This document shows positions 15,606-23,725 of a stretch of DNA of 40,500 nt, piece after piece. The first letter of the stretch is position 1, and the number at the start of each line of letters is the position of its first letter. Source of the stretch: Streptomyces atratus (lineage in GTDB: Bacteria; Actinomycetota; Actinomycetes; Streptomycetales; Streptomycetaceae); assembly GCF_014648655.1 (NCBI RefSeq), contig NZ_BMRN01000048.1, forward strand, positions 1-40,500, given 5' to 3'. A program made the translations under genes and the position numbers. The notes below the pieces were generated by a model. The model had not been told where the DNA came from and did no database searches. It worked only from the letters and a program-made list of their open reading frames with translations.

Positions 15606-16436
15606 ATGGCACCGTCCGTCATCCCCACCGTCACCCTCAACAACGGCGTCGAGATCCCTCAGCTCGGCTTCGGCGTCTTCCAGGTCCCCGACGACCGGAC
15701 CACCGCCGCGGTGAGCTCCGCCCTGGAGGCCGGCTACCGCAGCATCGACACCGCCGCGATCTACGGCAACGAGACCGGCGTCGGCCGCGCCCTCGCCGCC
15801 TCCGGGATCGCCCGCGAGGAACTGTTCGTCACCACCAAGCTGTGGAACGCCGACCAGGGCTACGACGCCACCCTGCGGGCCTTCGACGCCAGCCTCGCCA
15901 AGCTGGGCCTGGACCACGTCGACCTGTACCTGATCCACTGGCCGACCCCGGCCCGCGACCTGTACCGCGAGTCCTGGAAGGCCATCGAGAAGCTCGTCGC
16001 CGAGGGGCGGGTCCGCGCCGCGGGCGTGTCCAACTTCCAGCCCGCGCACCTCGACCGGCTCATCGCCGGCTCCGAGCTGGTCCCGGCGGTCAACCAGATC
16101 GAGCTGCACCCCGGCCTCCAGCAGAGTGAGCTGCGCGCCGTCCACGCCCAGCACGGCATCGCCACCGAGGCGTGGAGCCCGCTGGCGCAGGGCGCCGTCC
16201 TCAAGGACGAGGCGATCACCACGATCGCCGCCCGCCACGGCAAGTCACCCGCCCAGGTCGTCCTGCGCTGGCACCTCCAGCTCGGCAACGTCGTCATCCC
16301 CAAGTCGGTGACGCCCGCCCGCATCCGCGAGAACCTCGACGTCTTCGACTTCACCCTCACCGACGACGAGATGGCCACCATCGCCACCCTCGACCGCGAC
16401 CTGCGCACCGGCCCCCACCCGGACGAGCTCAACTGA
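15606..16436 (+). CDS. Aldo/keto reductase (2,5-diketo-D-gluconate reductase type)
   Basis: This 276-aa NADPH-dependent reductase has the full AKR catalytic set: Asp and Tyr in SIDTAAIYGNETGVG, Lys in FVTTKLWNAD, and His in DLYLIHWPTPA. GVSNFQPAHL and the C-terminal cofactor segment VIPKSVTPARIRENLDVFDF are typical of the AKR3/5-type 2,5-DKG reductase group. It should reduce aldehydes or ketones to alcohols in the cytoplasm. It is the last gene of the MFS operon and is followed by a strong hairpin. With an exporter and a MarR gene, a role in carbonyl detoxification is a reasonable inference. Confidence 0.9.
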   Translation: MAPSVIPTVTLNNGVEIPQLGFGVFQVPDDRTTAAVSSALEAGYRSIDTAAIYGNETGVGRALAASGIAREELFVTTKLWNADQGYDATLRAFDASLAKLGLDHVDLYLIHWPTPARDLYRESWKAIEKLVAEGRVRAAGVSNFQPAHLDRLIAGSELVPAVNQIELHPGLQQSELRAVHAQHGIATEAWSPLAQGAVLKDEAITTIAARHGKSPAQVVLRWHLQLGNVVIPKSVTPARIRENLDVFDFTLTDDEMATIATLDRDLRTGPHPDELN

Positions 16437-16492
16437 CCCTTCCGACCGGCCCGGACGGGGCGGCGTTCCGCGCCGTCCCGCCGGGTTGCCAC

Positions 16493-16534
16493 GGCTCGCG
16501 CGGGCGTGAATGGCAGGTCCCGCCCGCGCGAGCC
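16493..16534 (+). terminator. Terminator hairpin ending the MFS operon
   Basis: GGCTCGCGCGGGCG (16493-16506) and CGCCCGCGCGAGCC (16521-16534) form a perfect 14-bp stem with a 14-base loop, 57 bp after the aldo/keto reductase stop. It probably ends the operon before the LLM gene. Confidence 0.72.
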
Positions 16535-16622
16535 CGAACTCGAACTCCGTACCTCCGCGTCGCCCCGCGTCACCTCCGCGTTGCCCCGCGTCGTCGCTGC
16601 TCCTCCGGAAGTTGTGTCTGTC

Positions 16623-17660
16623 ATGTCCGTCGCCCCCACCGCCCTGGACCGGCTCGTGAACGCCGCGGGCCTGCCGACTCTGGGCCTCGAGCTGCCCCTC
16701 GACAACGACTGGGGCGCGACCCGGCTGCGCGCCGACCGGGCCGCGGGCCGCCCCTTTGGTGTCCCGGACCTGACCCGCCATGCCGAACTCGCTCGTCTGG
16801 CGGATGAGCTGGGCTTCGCCGGGCTCTGGGTGCGGGACGTCCCCCTCTACGATCCCGAGCGGTTCGGCGACGCCGGTTCCGTCTTCGAGACGTTCACGCA
16901 CCTCGGGCACCTCGCGGCCGTGACCGAGCGGGCCGTGCTCGGGACCGCGGCCGTCGTCCTGCCGCTGCGGCAGCCGCTGCTGGTCGCCAAGTCCGCTGCC
17001 ACGGTCGACGTGCTCTCCGGCGGCCGGTTCGTCCTCGGCCTCGCGAGCGGGGACCGGCCCGTCGAGTACCCCCTGTTCGGGGAGGACTTCCAAGGCCGCG
17101 GTGCCACGTTCCGCAGGGGTGTGGAGATCCTGCGTGCCGCGTGGGCCCGGCACACCGACGGTGCGGGCATGGAGCTGCCCGGGCTCGGTCCCGACGCCGG
17201 CCGTCATCTGGACGTCCTGCCCAAGCCGACGGGCCCGTCCGTGCCTCTCGCCATCGCCGGGCACGCCCAGCAGTCGGCCGAGTGGATCTCGCAGAACGCG
17301 GACGCGTCCCTCAATTACCCGCGTCCACTGGGGGCCCTGCGCCTCAAGACGCGGGAATGGCAGGAGCTGACCGCCGGCACGTCCAAGCCGTACCTCACCC
17401 CCATGCAGCTGGACCTCACCGGGGACCCCTCCACTGCGGCGACCCCGATCCGGCTCGGGCTGCGCACCGGCCACCAGGCTCTGATCGACCATCTACGGGC
17501 GATGGGCGAACTCGGCGTCGCCCACGTCTCCTTCAACCTCCGTCCCGGCAACCGCCCCGTGGAAGAGATCCTCGACGAGCTCGCCGAAACGGTCCTGCCG
17601 CACTTCCCCTCCCCCGGCACGGCGGCCGGGACCGATGCGGCCGGCACGGTCGCTTCCTGA
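16623..17660 (+). CDS. LLM-class flavin-dependent oxidoreductase
   Basis: From the ATG at 16623 (MSVAPTALDRLVNAAGLPTL) the protein is 345 aa. It has the TIM-barrel luciferase-like pattern: DLTRHAELARLADELGFAGL, WVRDVPLYDP, LAAVTERAVLGTAAVVLPLR, then SAATVDVLSGGRFVLGLASG and YPLFGEDFQGRGATFRRGVE. LDVLSGGRF-x-LGLASGD is the flavin-site signature of this class. It resembles the BA3436-type LLM subgroup. FMN-dependent oxidation or reduction of a small substrate is expected. The upstream frame is open to 16506, but that start would lie inside the terminator. Confidence 0.85.
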   Translation: MSVAPTALDRLVNAAGLPTLGLELPLDNDWGATRLRADRAAGRPFGVPDLTRHAELARLADELGFAGLWVRDVPLYDPERFGDAGSVFETFTHLGHLAAVTERAVLGTAAVVLPLRQPLLVAKSAATVDVLSGGRFVLGLASGDRPVEYPLFGEDFQGRGATFRRGVEILRAAWARHTDGAGMELPGLGPDAGRHLDVLPKPTGPSVPLAIAGHAQQSAEWISQNADASLNYPRPLGALRLKTREWQELTAGTSKPYLTPMQLDLTGDPSTAATPIRLGLRTGHQALIDHLRAMGELGVAHVSFNLRPGNRPVEEILDELAETVLPHFPSPGTAAGTDAAGTVAS

Positions 17661-17908
17661 GGCGGGCAGCGCTCGTCGAAGTACGGGATGCCGAGCCCCC
17701 GCTGGACGCTGCCGGCCGCAGAGGCTCTGGAGAGGCATCATGGCGGCCGGCCCGCAACCCCTGTGTGGCCGGCCCGGGGGCGGACCGTCGGCAAGGTGCG
17801 CACTCCGTCGCCCCATCGAAGAATCGCTTCCGTCGGTTCCTGATGGAGCCGCCCTGCGCCCGCGAACGTTTCGTCGTGGTGGCAGAGCGCACAACGAAGG
17901 GACGCGTC

Positions 17909-18229
17909 ATGACCGCTGCCACCACTCCGGTGAACCTCACCCGGGCCGCCCATGTCGGGATCTCGGTCTCGGACCTGGACGCCTCGATCGCGTTCTACAA
18001 GGCTCTCACCGGGCGGGAGCCCGTCGCGGAGGGGACCATGAGCAGTGTGCCGTTCGGCAAATCGCAGGGGCTGCTCACCTCGAAGCTGCGGTACGCCACG
18101 ATCAACCTGGACAACAGCCTGGGCATCGACCTCATCCAGTTCCAGGAGCCGGTCGGTGAGCGCACGAACGGCAGGGGTTCGGCCACGAGGGCGCGTTCGT
18201 CCCGCCGGAGTCGCCGCAGAAGTTCGTGA
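17909..18229 (+). pseudogene. VOC (glyoxalase/dioxygenase) domain protein, truncated and fused to foreign sequence
   Basis: The ATG at 17909 follows GAAGGGA. Residues 1-78 read LTRAAHVGISVSDLDASIAF, YKALTGREPVAEGT and SKLRYATINLDNSLGIDLIQ, then FQEPVGER, the first half of a VOC metalloenzyme-like domain with its first metal-ligand His (HVGISVSD). Family members need two such halves or about 130 or more residues. Here the frame turns into an Arg/Ser-rich tail at about 18170, exactly where a 6-phosphogluconate dehydrogenase fragment begins in another phase. The active site is therefore incomplete. Confidence 0.65.
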
Positions 18230-18395
18230 CGGCGCCGGAGCGCCCCCGCAGGCTGCTGATCATGGTGAGGGCCGGTGAGGCCACCGACGAGGTCATCGAG
18301 GGGTTCGCCCCCGCTGCTGGAGCCGGGCGACATGGTCACCGACGGTGGCAACGCGCACTTCGCCGACACCCGCCGCACCGACGTGCGGGCAGCTT
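18175..18395 (+). pseudogene. Internal fragment of 6-phosphogluconate dehydrogenase, with frameshift
   Basis: In the frame of 18175 the DNA reads GFGHEGAFVPPESPQKFV, ERPRRLLIMVRAGEATDEVI and EGFAP. After a one-base shift in a C run at about 18307 it continues LLEPGDMVTDGGNAHFADTR and RTDVRA. This is the conserved N-terminal region (roughly residues 40-115) of Gnd, including the I-M-V-x-AG and DGGN-x-HFxDT-R motifs. Neither the start of the gene nor the catalytic domain is present. It sits between a truncated VOC gene and an SDR gene, so it arrived by illegitimate recombination. Confidence 0.72.
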
Positions 18396-18521
18396 CCACA
18401 CGCGATGGGCCGAGCCCGGCCGTCCCGAGAGGCCCGCACGGACGCCGGGGCGGCGCAGGCACGAATCGGACACGGCCCGCCACCGATGGGCCGCCACCAC
18501 TTCTGGAGAGGTACTCGCCCG

Positions 18522-19295
18522 ATGCAGATCGATCTCAGCGGACGTATCGCCCTGGTCACCGGGTCGACGGCGGGAATCGGCGAAGCAGCCGCGCAGGCGC
18601 TCGCTTCCGCCGGGGCCGACGTCGTGGTCAACGGCCGCAACGCCGACCGAGTCGCCGAAACGGCGGAGCGGATCGGCGGACGCGGCGTCACAGCCGACGT
18701 CGGGACGGCCGAAGGGACGGCCGACCTGATCCGGCAGCTGCCCGAGGCCGACATCCTGGTCAACAACACCGGCGTCTTCGAGACCAGGCCCGTGTTCGAA
18801 ATCCCCGATGCGGACTGGCTTCGCCTCTACGAGGTCAACGTGCTCTCCGGCGTGCGCCTGGCACGCCACTACACGCCACGGATGGCCCGGCGCGGGTGGG
18901 GCCGCGTGATCTTCGTCAGCAGCGAGGCCGGCGTCCAGACGCCGACGGACATGGTCCACTACGGGATGACCAAGACGGCGCAGCTGGCCGTGTCCCGCGG
19001 CATGGCCCAAGAGGTCGCCGGCACCGGGGTCACGGTGAACTGCGTGCTGCCCGGGCCGACGATGAGTGACGGCGTGCTGGCCATGTTCGACGAGCTCTAT
19101 CCCGGTCTCGACCCCGGTGAGCAGGAGCGGCGCTACCTTGCCGAGAACCGTGCGTCCGCGTCCCTGCTCAAACGCCTGATCCGCCCCCATGAGGTGGCCA
19201 GCATGATCACGTACGTGGCGTCGGAACAGGCCTCGGCGACCACGGGCAGGGCGCTCGGCGCCGACGGCGGCCTCGTCCCCACGATCGTCCCCTGA
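18522..19295 (+). CDS. SDR-family oxidoreductase
   Basis: This 257-aa short-chain dehydrogenase starts at ATG 18522 with GGAGAGG upstream. Motifs are TGSTAGIG (cofactor, about 13-20), ILVNNTGVFETRP, IFVSSEAGVQTPTDM with the catalytic Ser, and VHYGMTKTAQLA with Tyr and Lys. VNCVLPGPTMSDGV and YVASEQASATTGRALGADGG complete the fold. PTMSDGV and the long loop LYPGLDPGEQERRYLAE are common in an SDR subgroup of unknown substrate. It lies downstream of the gnd fragment and is followed by a weak hairpin. A link with the MarR set is only positional. Confidence 0.87.
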   Translation: MQIDLSGRIALVTGSTAGIGEAAAQALASAGADVVVNGRNADRVAETAERIGGRGVTADVGTAEGTADLIRQLPEADILVNNTGVFETRPVFEIPDADWLRLYEVNVLSGVRLARHYTPRMARRGWGRVIFVSSEAGVQTPTDMVHYGMTKTAQLAVSRGMAQEVAGTGVTVNCVLPGPTMSDGVLAMFDELYPGLDPGEQERRYLAENRASASLLKRLIRPHEVASMITYVASEQASATTGRALGADGGLVPTIVP

Positions 19296-19303
19296 AACGG
19301 GCA

Positions 19304-19326
19304 TCCGGCATGGTGCCCGTGCCGGA
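19304..19326 (+). terminator. Weak terminator hairpin after the SDR gene
   Basis: TCCGGCA (19304-19310) pairs with TGCCGGA (19320-19326) around a 9-base loop, eight bases after the SDR stop. The stem is only seven pairs, so the call is tentative. Confidence 0.35.
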
Positions 19327-19946
19327 CGGCTCGCACCCGACGCGTGCACGGGGTGATCCACGGTGCCGGTCCGCTGCGCCTGGTTCGCCCTCCTCGGCGC
19401 GTCCGGCAACACGATCGGCAGCGCGCCCCGGCGCAGGGCCGTTGCGGACGACAAGGCCGACGCGCTCGACCGCCATGGCGCCTTCCTCCTGGGCGAGGGG
19501 CGGTGTGGTTCCTTCTCCGGGATGCGCTCCGGCCGGGAGCCTCGGCGACGCGCGCGGCGTTCCCCCCGGGGTGCGGTGCGCCATCGTCGGCGCGGGCGGG
19601 CGGTCGTCGTGCGGACGCCTTCGGCCGGCAAGTCCTCGTGGATCGCAGTGAGGGTGATGGCAGGGAGGGCCTGTGCCTCATGGGCCTGGCGCCCGAGCCC
19701 GGATCGACCGGCCCCGGTGTGGCAGCCACTTGCATACCCAGCGTCTGCAATTATTGTTCTTACTCGTAAGGCGCTTCTGCGTCTATCTGCGCCGCACACC
19801 TGGCTCCGGCAGGACGCCACCGTGCATCCACTGCCACGGCTCCGCCGACAGAGCCGCCAACCGCAGAGGCATCCGTTCACTCATGCCTCACCCCCGCGCC
19901 GGGGATGCCGTCGCACCCCGGCACCACTGATCGAAAAGACACTGTC
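19327..19946. other. Long leader/intergenic stretch before the second aldo/keto reductase
   Basis: Apart from the MarR-like box at 19746, this 620-bp stretch holds no gene I can support. Frames across it on both strands are Arg/Pro-rich with no family motif. It probably includes decayed sequence plus the promoter and a leader of about 190 bases for the aldo/keto reductase at 19947. Confidence 0.4.
19746..19756 (+). promoter_or_regulatory. Third MarR-type box, upstream of the second aldo/keto reductase
   Basis: TGCAATTATTG differs by one base from TGCAACTATTG at 13451. The flanks are also alike: both boxes follow GCGT plus one base, are followed by T, and have CGTAAG about 15 bases further on. 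This extended match, some 6.3 kb from the first site, suggests that the same regulator binds here. Confidence 0.6.
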
Positions 19947-20957
19947 ATGTCCCTCAAGGAAATCCTTCCCGGCCGACTCGGCTTCGGCACCGCCCCGCTC
20001 GGCAACATGTTCCGCGCGATCCCCGACGAGGAGGCCGCCGCCACGGTCGGGGCCGCCTGGGACCAGGGCATCCGCTACTACGACACCGCCCCGTTCTACG
20101 GCGCCGGCCTCTCGGAGTCCCGCCTGGGCGAGGTCCTGTCCACCAAGCCCCGCGACGCCTACGTCCTGTCGACCAAGGTCGGCCGGGTCATCCTCGACGA
20201 GCTGGAGGAGGGTGCCCGCGACCTCGGCGAGAAGGGCGGCCTGTTCGAGCACGGCAATCCCAACAAGATGCTCCACGTGTGGACCGCCGAGGCCACCGAG
20301 CGTTCCATCGAGGACAGCCTCAAGCGACTCGGCACCGACCGGCTCGACATCGTCTGGGTCCACGACATCGCCCAGGACTTCCACGGCGACCTGTGGCTGC
20401 AGAAGTTCGAGGAGGCCCGTACCGGCGCCTTCCGGGTGCTGTCCCGGCTGCGCGACGAGGGCGTCATCAAGGCCTGGGGCCTCGGCGTCAACCGCACCGA
20501 GCCCATCGAGCTGACCCTCGCCCTCGACGAGCCGCAGCCGGACGGATTCCTCCTCGCCGGCCGCTACACCCTCCTCGACCACGAGCACGCCCTGCAGCGG
20601 CTGCTGCCCATGGCCCAGGAACAGAACGTCGACATGGTCGTCGGCGGCCCCTACAGCTCCGGCGTCCTCGCCGGCGGCGCCCACTTCGAGTACCAGCAGG
20701 CCCCGCCGGAGATCGTCGAGAAGGTTTCCCGCCTGAAGGCCCTGGCCCAGAAGCACGGCGTCTCCATCAAGGCCGCCGCCCTCCAGTTCTCCCTCGCCCA
20801 CCCGGTTGCCGCCGCCGCCGTTCCCGGCGCGACCCGGCCCAGCCGCATCGCCGAGGACATCGCCGCCCTGAACGAGACCGTCCCGGCCGCGTTCTGGCAC
20901 GAGCTGCGCACCGCCGGCCTGGTCAGCCCGGCCGCCCCGCTGCCCAACGGCGCCTGA
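19947..20957 (+). CDS. Aldo/keto reductase (D-threo-aldose dehydrogenase/pyridoxal-reductase-like)
   Basis: From the ATG at 19947 (MSLKEILPGRLGFGTAPLGN) the protein is 336 aa. The AKR catalytic residues are in RYYDTAPFYGAGLSESRLGE (Asp, Tyr), VLSTKVGR (Lys) and DIVWVHDIAQDFHG (His). VVGGPYSSGVLAGGAHFEY is typical of the subgroup that oxidises aldoses or acts on pyridoxal-like substrates. The reading frame continues after its stop into an SRPBCC remnant. A MarR-type box lies about 190 bp upstream, so it is a likely second target of the marR product. Confidence 0.88.
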   Translation: MSLKEILPGRLGFGTAPLGNMFRAIPDEEAAATVGAAWDQGIRYYDTAPFYGAGLSESRLGEVLSTKPRDAYVLSTKVGRVILDELEEGARDLGEKGGLFEHGNPNKMLHVWTAEATERSIEDSLKRLGTDRLDIVWVHDIAQDFHGDLWLQKFEEARTGAFRVLSRLRDEGVIKAWGLGVNRTEPIELTLALDEPQPDGFLLAGRYTLLDHEHALQRLLPMAQEQNVDMVVGGPYSSGVLAGGAHFEYQQAPPEIVEKVSRLKALAQKHGVSIKAAALQFSLAHPVAAAAVPGATRPSRIAEDIAALNETVPAAFWHELRTAGLVSPAAPLPNGA

Positions 20958-21236
20958 CCACACACCCCGAAACCCCGCGAGGTCATCATCGAGCGCCTCG
21001 TGGACTTCAACGAGGCCGAGCGCCACTACAGCTACGCCATCCTTCAGGCCCCGTTCCCGGTCAACGGCTACGTCTCCACCATCCGGGTCCACACCGTTCC
21101 CGGCGACGACATCGCCGAGGTCCAGTGGTCCGGCCGCTTCAACCCCGACAACGCCACCGACGACGAAGTCGTCGGCCTCTTCACCGGCATCTACCGCGAC
21201 GGCCTCGACGCACTCCACAAGACCCTCACGGCCTGA
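20958..21236 (+). pseudogene. SRPBCC (START/Bet v1-like) protein, 5'-deleted
   Basis: Directly after the aldo/keto reductase stop and in its frame, the sequence reads PREVIIERLVDFNEAERHYS, YAILQAPFPVNGYVSTIRVH and WSGRFNPDNATDDEVVGLFT, then LDALHKTLTA and stop. This is the C-terminal 60% of a small SRPBCC polyketide-cyclase/dehydrase-like protein. No ATG precedes it; the best start is GTG 21000. The bases before it (GCGAGGTCATC) look like a normal ribosome binding site and spacer, as if a deletion had removed the first 55 or so codons. Confidence 0.62.
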
Positions 21237-21269
21237 CACCGGGGCCATCCATCGCGAGGCCCCACCGCA

Positions 21270-21302
21270 CAGCCCGGGTACGCACCTCGCATACCCGGGC
21301 TG
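21270..21302 (+). terminator. Terminator hairpin after the SRPBCC remnant
   Basis: CAGCCCGGGTA (21270-21280) and TACCCGGGCTG (21292-21302) form a perfect 11-bp stem with an 11-base loop. A smaller hairpin, GGGGCC/GGCCCC (21241-21263), precedes it. Together they should end transcription from the aldo/keto reductase. Confidence 0.68.
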
Positions 21303-21306
21303 CGGT

Positions 21307-21594
21307 GTGCCCGGGTCGCACAGTCACCCACCGCGCCCGGCAAGCACGCATCCGGCGAAGCGGACCATCGGGTACCGGTTACGGCCACCTGGGAGCGCGC
21401 CCGGGATCGCCTTCCCCGTGTGCGCGATCAACGGTGCCCTGGACGCACCGGACCACCTCGCCATGGCAGGCCGTCTGGCGAAACTCGTCCCTGGCGGGCA
21501 CACTGCCACGGTGCCGGCGGCCGCGCGCTACCCGAGCATGGAGAACCTGTTCCGCTTCAGCGCCGAACTGACGTCGTTCCTGGAGACTGTATGA
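21307..21594 (+). pseudogene. Alpha/beta hydrolase C-terminal remnant
   Basis: From about 21400 the frame gives GIAFPVCAINGALDAPDHLA, MAGRLAKLVPGGHTATVPAA and FRFSAELTSFLETV before TGA. NGALDAPD (acid residue) and the P-x-x-x-H region followed by NP/NL-x-x-F are the late part of an alpha/beta hydrolase. The nucleophile half is missing and the first 30 residues of the frame have no family character. Its stop overlaps the next gene's ATG (ATGA), which shows the two were once one operon. Confidence 0.55.
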
Positions 21595-22151
21595 GCAGCG
21601 CCCTTCTCGTGATGGATGTCCAGCGAGCCGTCGTGGACATTGCCGACGACGGCTCCGGATACCTGCCGCGCCTGCGCAGGGCGATCGATGGTGCCCGGGC
21701 GGCAGACATTCCTGTCATTTACGTGGTCATCGCATTACGCCCGGGCTTTCCGGAAGTCGGCCCGCGCAACAGGGCACTCACCGCCGTCGCGCGAGCCGGG
21801 CTCCATGTCGAGGGCGACCCCGGCACCGAAATCCACCCCGATGTCGCGCCCCGGCCGGGCGAGGTGGTGGTCACCAAGAGACGGGCGAGCGCGTTCTCGG
21901 GCAGCGACCTCGACGTGGTTCTCAGGGCGCACGGCATCGACAGCCTCGTCCTCACCGGCATCGCCACCAGCGCCGTGGTGCTGCACACCCTGTGCCAGGC
22001 CAACGACCTGGACTTCGACCTCACCGTCCTCGCCGACGCCTGCCTGGACACCGACGCCGAGGTTCACCGGTTCCTCACCGGGAAGCTGTTCCCGCAATGG
22101 GCGGACGTCGTCACCGTCGACGACTGGCTCCATGCCACCACACCCCGGTAG
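21591..22151 (+). CDS. Isochorismatase-like cysteine-hydrolase-fold protein lacking the usual Cys
   Basis: The 186-aa protein starts at ATG 21591 (MSSALLVMDVQRAVVDIADD). The fold signature is clear: the Asp in LLVMDVQ, the Lys in VVTKRRASAFSGSDLD, and the cis-peptide segment LTGIATSAVVLHT. At the place where nicotinamidase-type enzymes have the nucleophilic Cys (GIAT-x-x-C-V), this protein has Val. Similar TS-x-VVL forms are common in Streptomyces homologues and may have another activity or none. It is coupled by a four-base overlap to a broken hydrolase gene. The usual substrate (amide or isochorismate-like) cannot be assigned. Confidence 0.82.
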   Translation: MSSALLVMDVQRAVVDIADDGSGYLPRLRRAIDGARAADIPVIYVVIALRPGFPEVGPRNRALTAVARAGLHVEGDPGTEIHPDVAPRPGEVVVTKRRASAFSGSDLDVVLRAHGIDSLVLTGIATSAVVLHTLCQANDLDFDLTVLADACLDTDAEVHRFLTGKLFPQWADVVTVDDWLHATTPR

Positions 22152-22183
22152 CGGCAGACTAGAGGCGTAACTGCCGGTCACGG

Positions 22184-22348
22184 GTGAGATGGACCTTCGC
22201 CGAGTGGCTGTACCGCTACCTGATCGGCGAGGAGATGGCCGGCTGGGACAGCGCGACCTTCCACCCCGGCCCCGTCCTGCTGGAGTACCTCCCTACCGCT
22301 CCGGGCCAACGCACCCGCGATGCTCACGGCCCGGAGCGCGGTTTGTGA
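22184..22348 (+). pseudogene. SMI1/KNR4 (SUKH)-type protein, C-terminal remnant
   Basis: From GTG 22184 the frame reads WTFAEWLYRYLIGEEMAGWD, SATFHPGPVLLEYLP and ends at TGA 22348 after a nonmatching tail. F-x-EWLYRYL-x-GE-x-x-G is the usual end of SUKH-type immunity-like proteins in Streptomyces. About two thirds of the protein is missing upstream. No toxin gene is nearby. The remaining bases up to 22482 hold nothing I recognise. Confidence 0.5.
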
Positions 22349-22482
22349 GCAGCACACCGAGCGAGACGACCTCATAAGAGGTCACCAGCACCACGATCCC
22401 GGCCGCCGGCCCCGCCATCCCGTGCTCTCGCCTCCTCGGTACGAACCATCTCGGAGTAGGCATATCGGGATGTTCAGCACGT

Positions 22483-23571
22483 TCAGTGCGCTATGACCGT
22501 GCTCGGCACCCTGAGGCTGCTCCTGAGCCGCTCGGCGGACTCGGCGGTGACCAGCAGCTCGACCAGGCCGGTGATCTGGCCGGGGGCATGGTCGATGAAG
22601 ACGTCCTCGATGTTGACGCCCGCCGCGCCCACATCGGTGAAGAGCCGGGCCAGCTCGCCGGGCTGGTCGCCGATCAGGACGGAGACGGTGACGTAACTGC
22701 CCTGGGGCGCGCCGCGCTTCTGGGGCAGCCGGCCGTGTCCGGCGCAGCCGCGGCTCAGCAGGCCGGTCAGCGTCGCGGCGCCGGTGCCGCGCCCGGCCTC
22801 GCCCTCGGCGGCCAGGCCGCGCAGCGCCCCGATCGCCTCGTCCAGGTCCTTGGCCAGTTCGGCCAGGATGTCCGCGACGGTGTCGGCGTTGGCGGAGAGG
22901 ATCTCCAGCCAGAGCCCCGGATCACCGCCCGCGATGCGCGTCACGTCCCGTACGCCCTGACCGGCCAGGCCCACCTCGGCCTCGGCGGCGTGCTCCAGGC
23001 GGGCCGCCATCAGGCTGGCGACCAGGTGCGGGGTGTGCGAGACGAGGGCGACGGCCCGGTCGTGCCCGTGCGGGTCCATGACCAGCGGGACCGCGCCGCA
23101 CAGGTCGAGCAGGCTCCGTACGGTCCGCCAGGTCTCGACGGAGGTCGACGAGGTCGGCACGAGCGCCCACACGCGTCCCTCGAACAGGTCGGCGCGCGCG
23201 GCCAGCGGGCCGGAGCGCTCCCCGCCCGCCATGGGGTGCCCGCCCAGATACGTACGGGTGTCGCAGCCCGAGGCATCGATCGCTTCGAGCGCCTGGGCCT
23301 TGACGCTGGCCACGTCGGTGTAGGCGCGGGCGATGCCCCGGCGTTGGGCGTCGGCGAGGGTGGCCGCGATGTCCGCCGGCTGGACCGCGAGGACCGCCAG
23401 GTCGACGGGGCCGGGCGGCTCCTCGGCGCGACCCGCCCCGAGCGCGGCGGCGGTCAGAGCCGCCATGGGTTCCCGGTCGCTCAGATAGACGGTGACGCCT
23501 TTGGCCGACAGGGACAGGGCGATGGACGTGCCGATCAGACCGGCGCCGACGACGACGGCGGTGCGCAACAT
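22483..23571 (-). CDS. tyrA: Prephenate dehydrogenase with C-terminal ACT domain
   Basis: The enzyme oxidatively decarboxylates prephenate to 4-hydroxyphenylpyruvate. I prefer the ATG at 23571 (MLRTAVVVGAGLIGTSIALS) because it follows GAGG; an ATG 12 bp upstream is also possible. The NAD-binding GAGLIG leads the Rossmann domain; YLGGHPMAGGERSG and LVSHTPHLVASLM carry the conserved His residues. The last 65 or so residues (VTVSVLIGDQPGELARLFTD, VGAAGVNIEDVF) form an ACT domain, often a Tyr sensor. It lies downstream of a StrR-like regulator on the same strand. In glycopeptide-type clusters such a gene boosts supply of Tyr or 4-hydroxyphenylglycine precursors, and I infer that role here. A primary-metabolic role cannot be excluded. 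Confidence 0.9.
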   Translation of the reverse strand: MLRTAVVVGAGLIGTSIALSLSAKGVTVYLSDREPMAALTAAALGAGRAEEPPGPVDLAVLAVQPADIAATLADAQRRGIARAYTDVASVKAQALEAIDASGCDTRTYLGGHPMAGGERSGPLAARADLFEGRVWALVPTSSTSVETWRTVRSLLDLCGAVPLVMDPHGHDRAVALVSHTPHLVASLMAARLEHAAEAEVGLAGQGVRDVTRIAGGDPGLWLEILSANADTVADILAELAKDLDEAIGALRGLAAEGEAGRGTGAATLTGLLSRGCAGHGRLPQKRGAPQGSYVTVSVLIGDQPGELARLFTDVGAAGVNIEDVFIDHAPGQITGLVELLVTAESAERLRSSLRVPSTVIAH

Positions 23572-23725
23572 GGTTTGCCTCATCTGTTCATCGACAGCAC
23601 GGACCCGACCGACTGGTCAGAAGGGGGTGCCCCTGGGACAGCAGGGGGTACGGAAAAGAGCGGCTCGGGGCCGGGCGCTTCGGTGGCGGAACACTGCACG
23701 CCGCATCGAGGCCGGGGCCCTCGGA

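Noticed and set aside
19327..19745. A decayed transposase before the second aldo/keto reductase
   Set aside because: No frame shows a transposase motif; I could not support any mobile element there.
18336..19880. 514-residue leftward frame opposite the SDR gene
   Set aside because: No motif and Arg/Ala/Pro-rich; it is a shadow of the SDR and of noncoding DNA. I could not find a transposase or other family in it.
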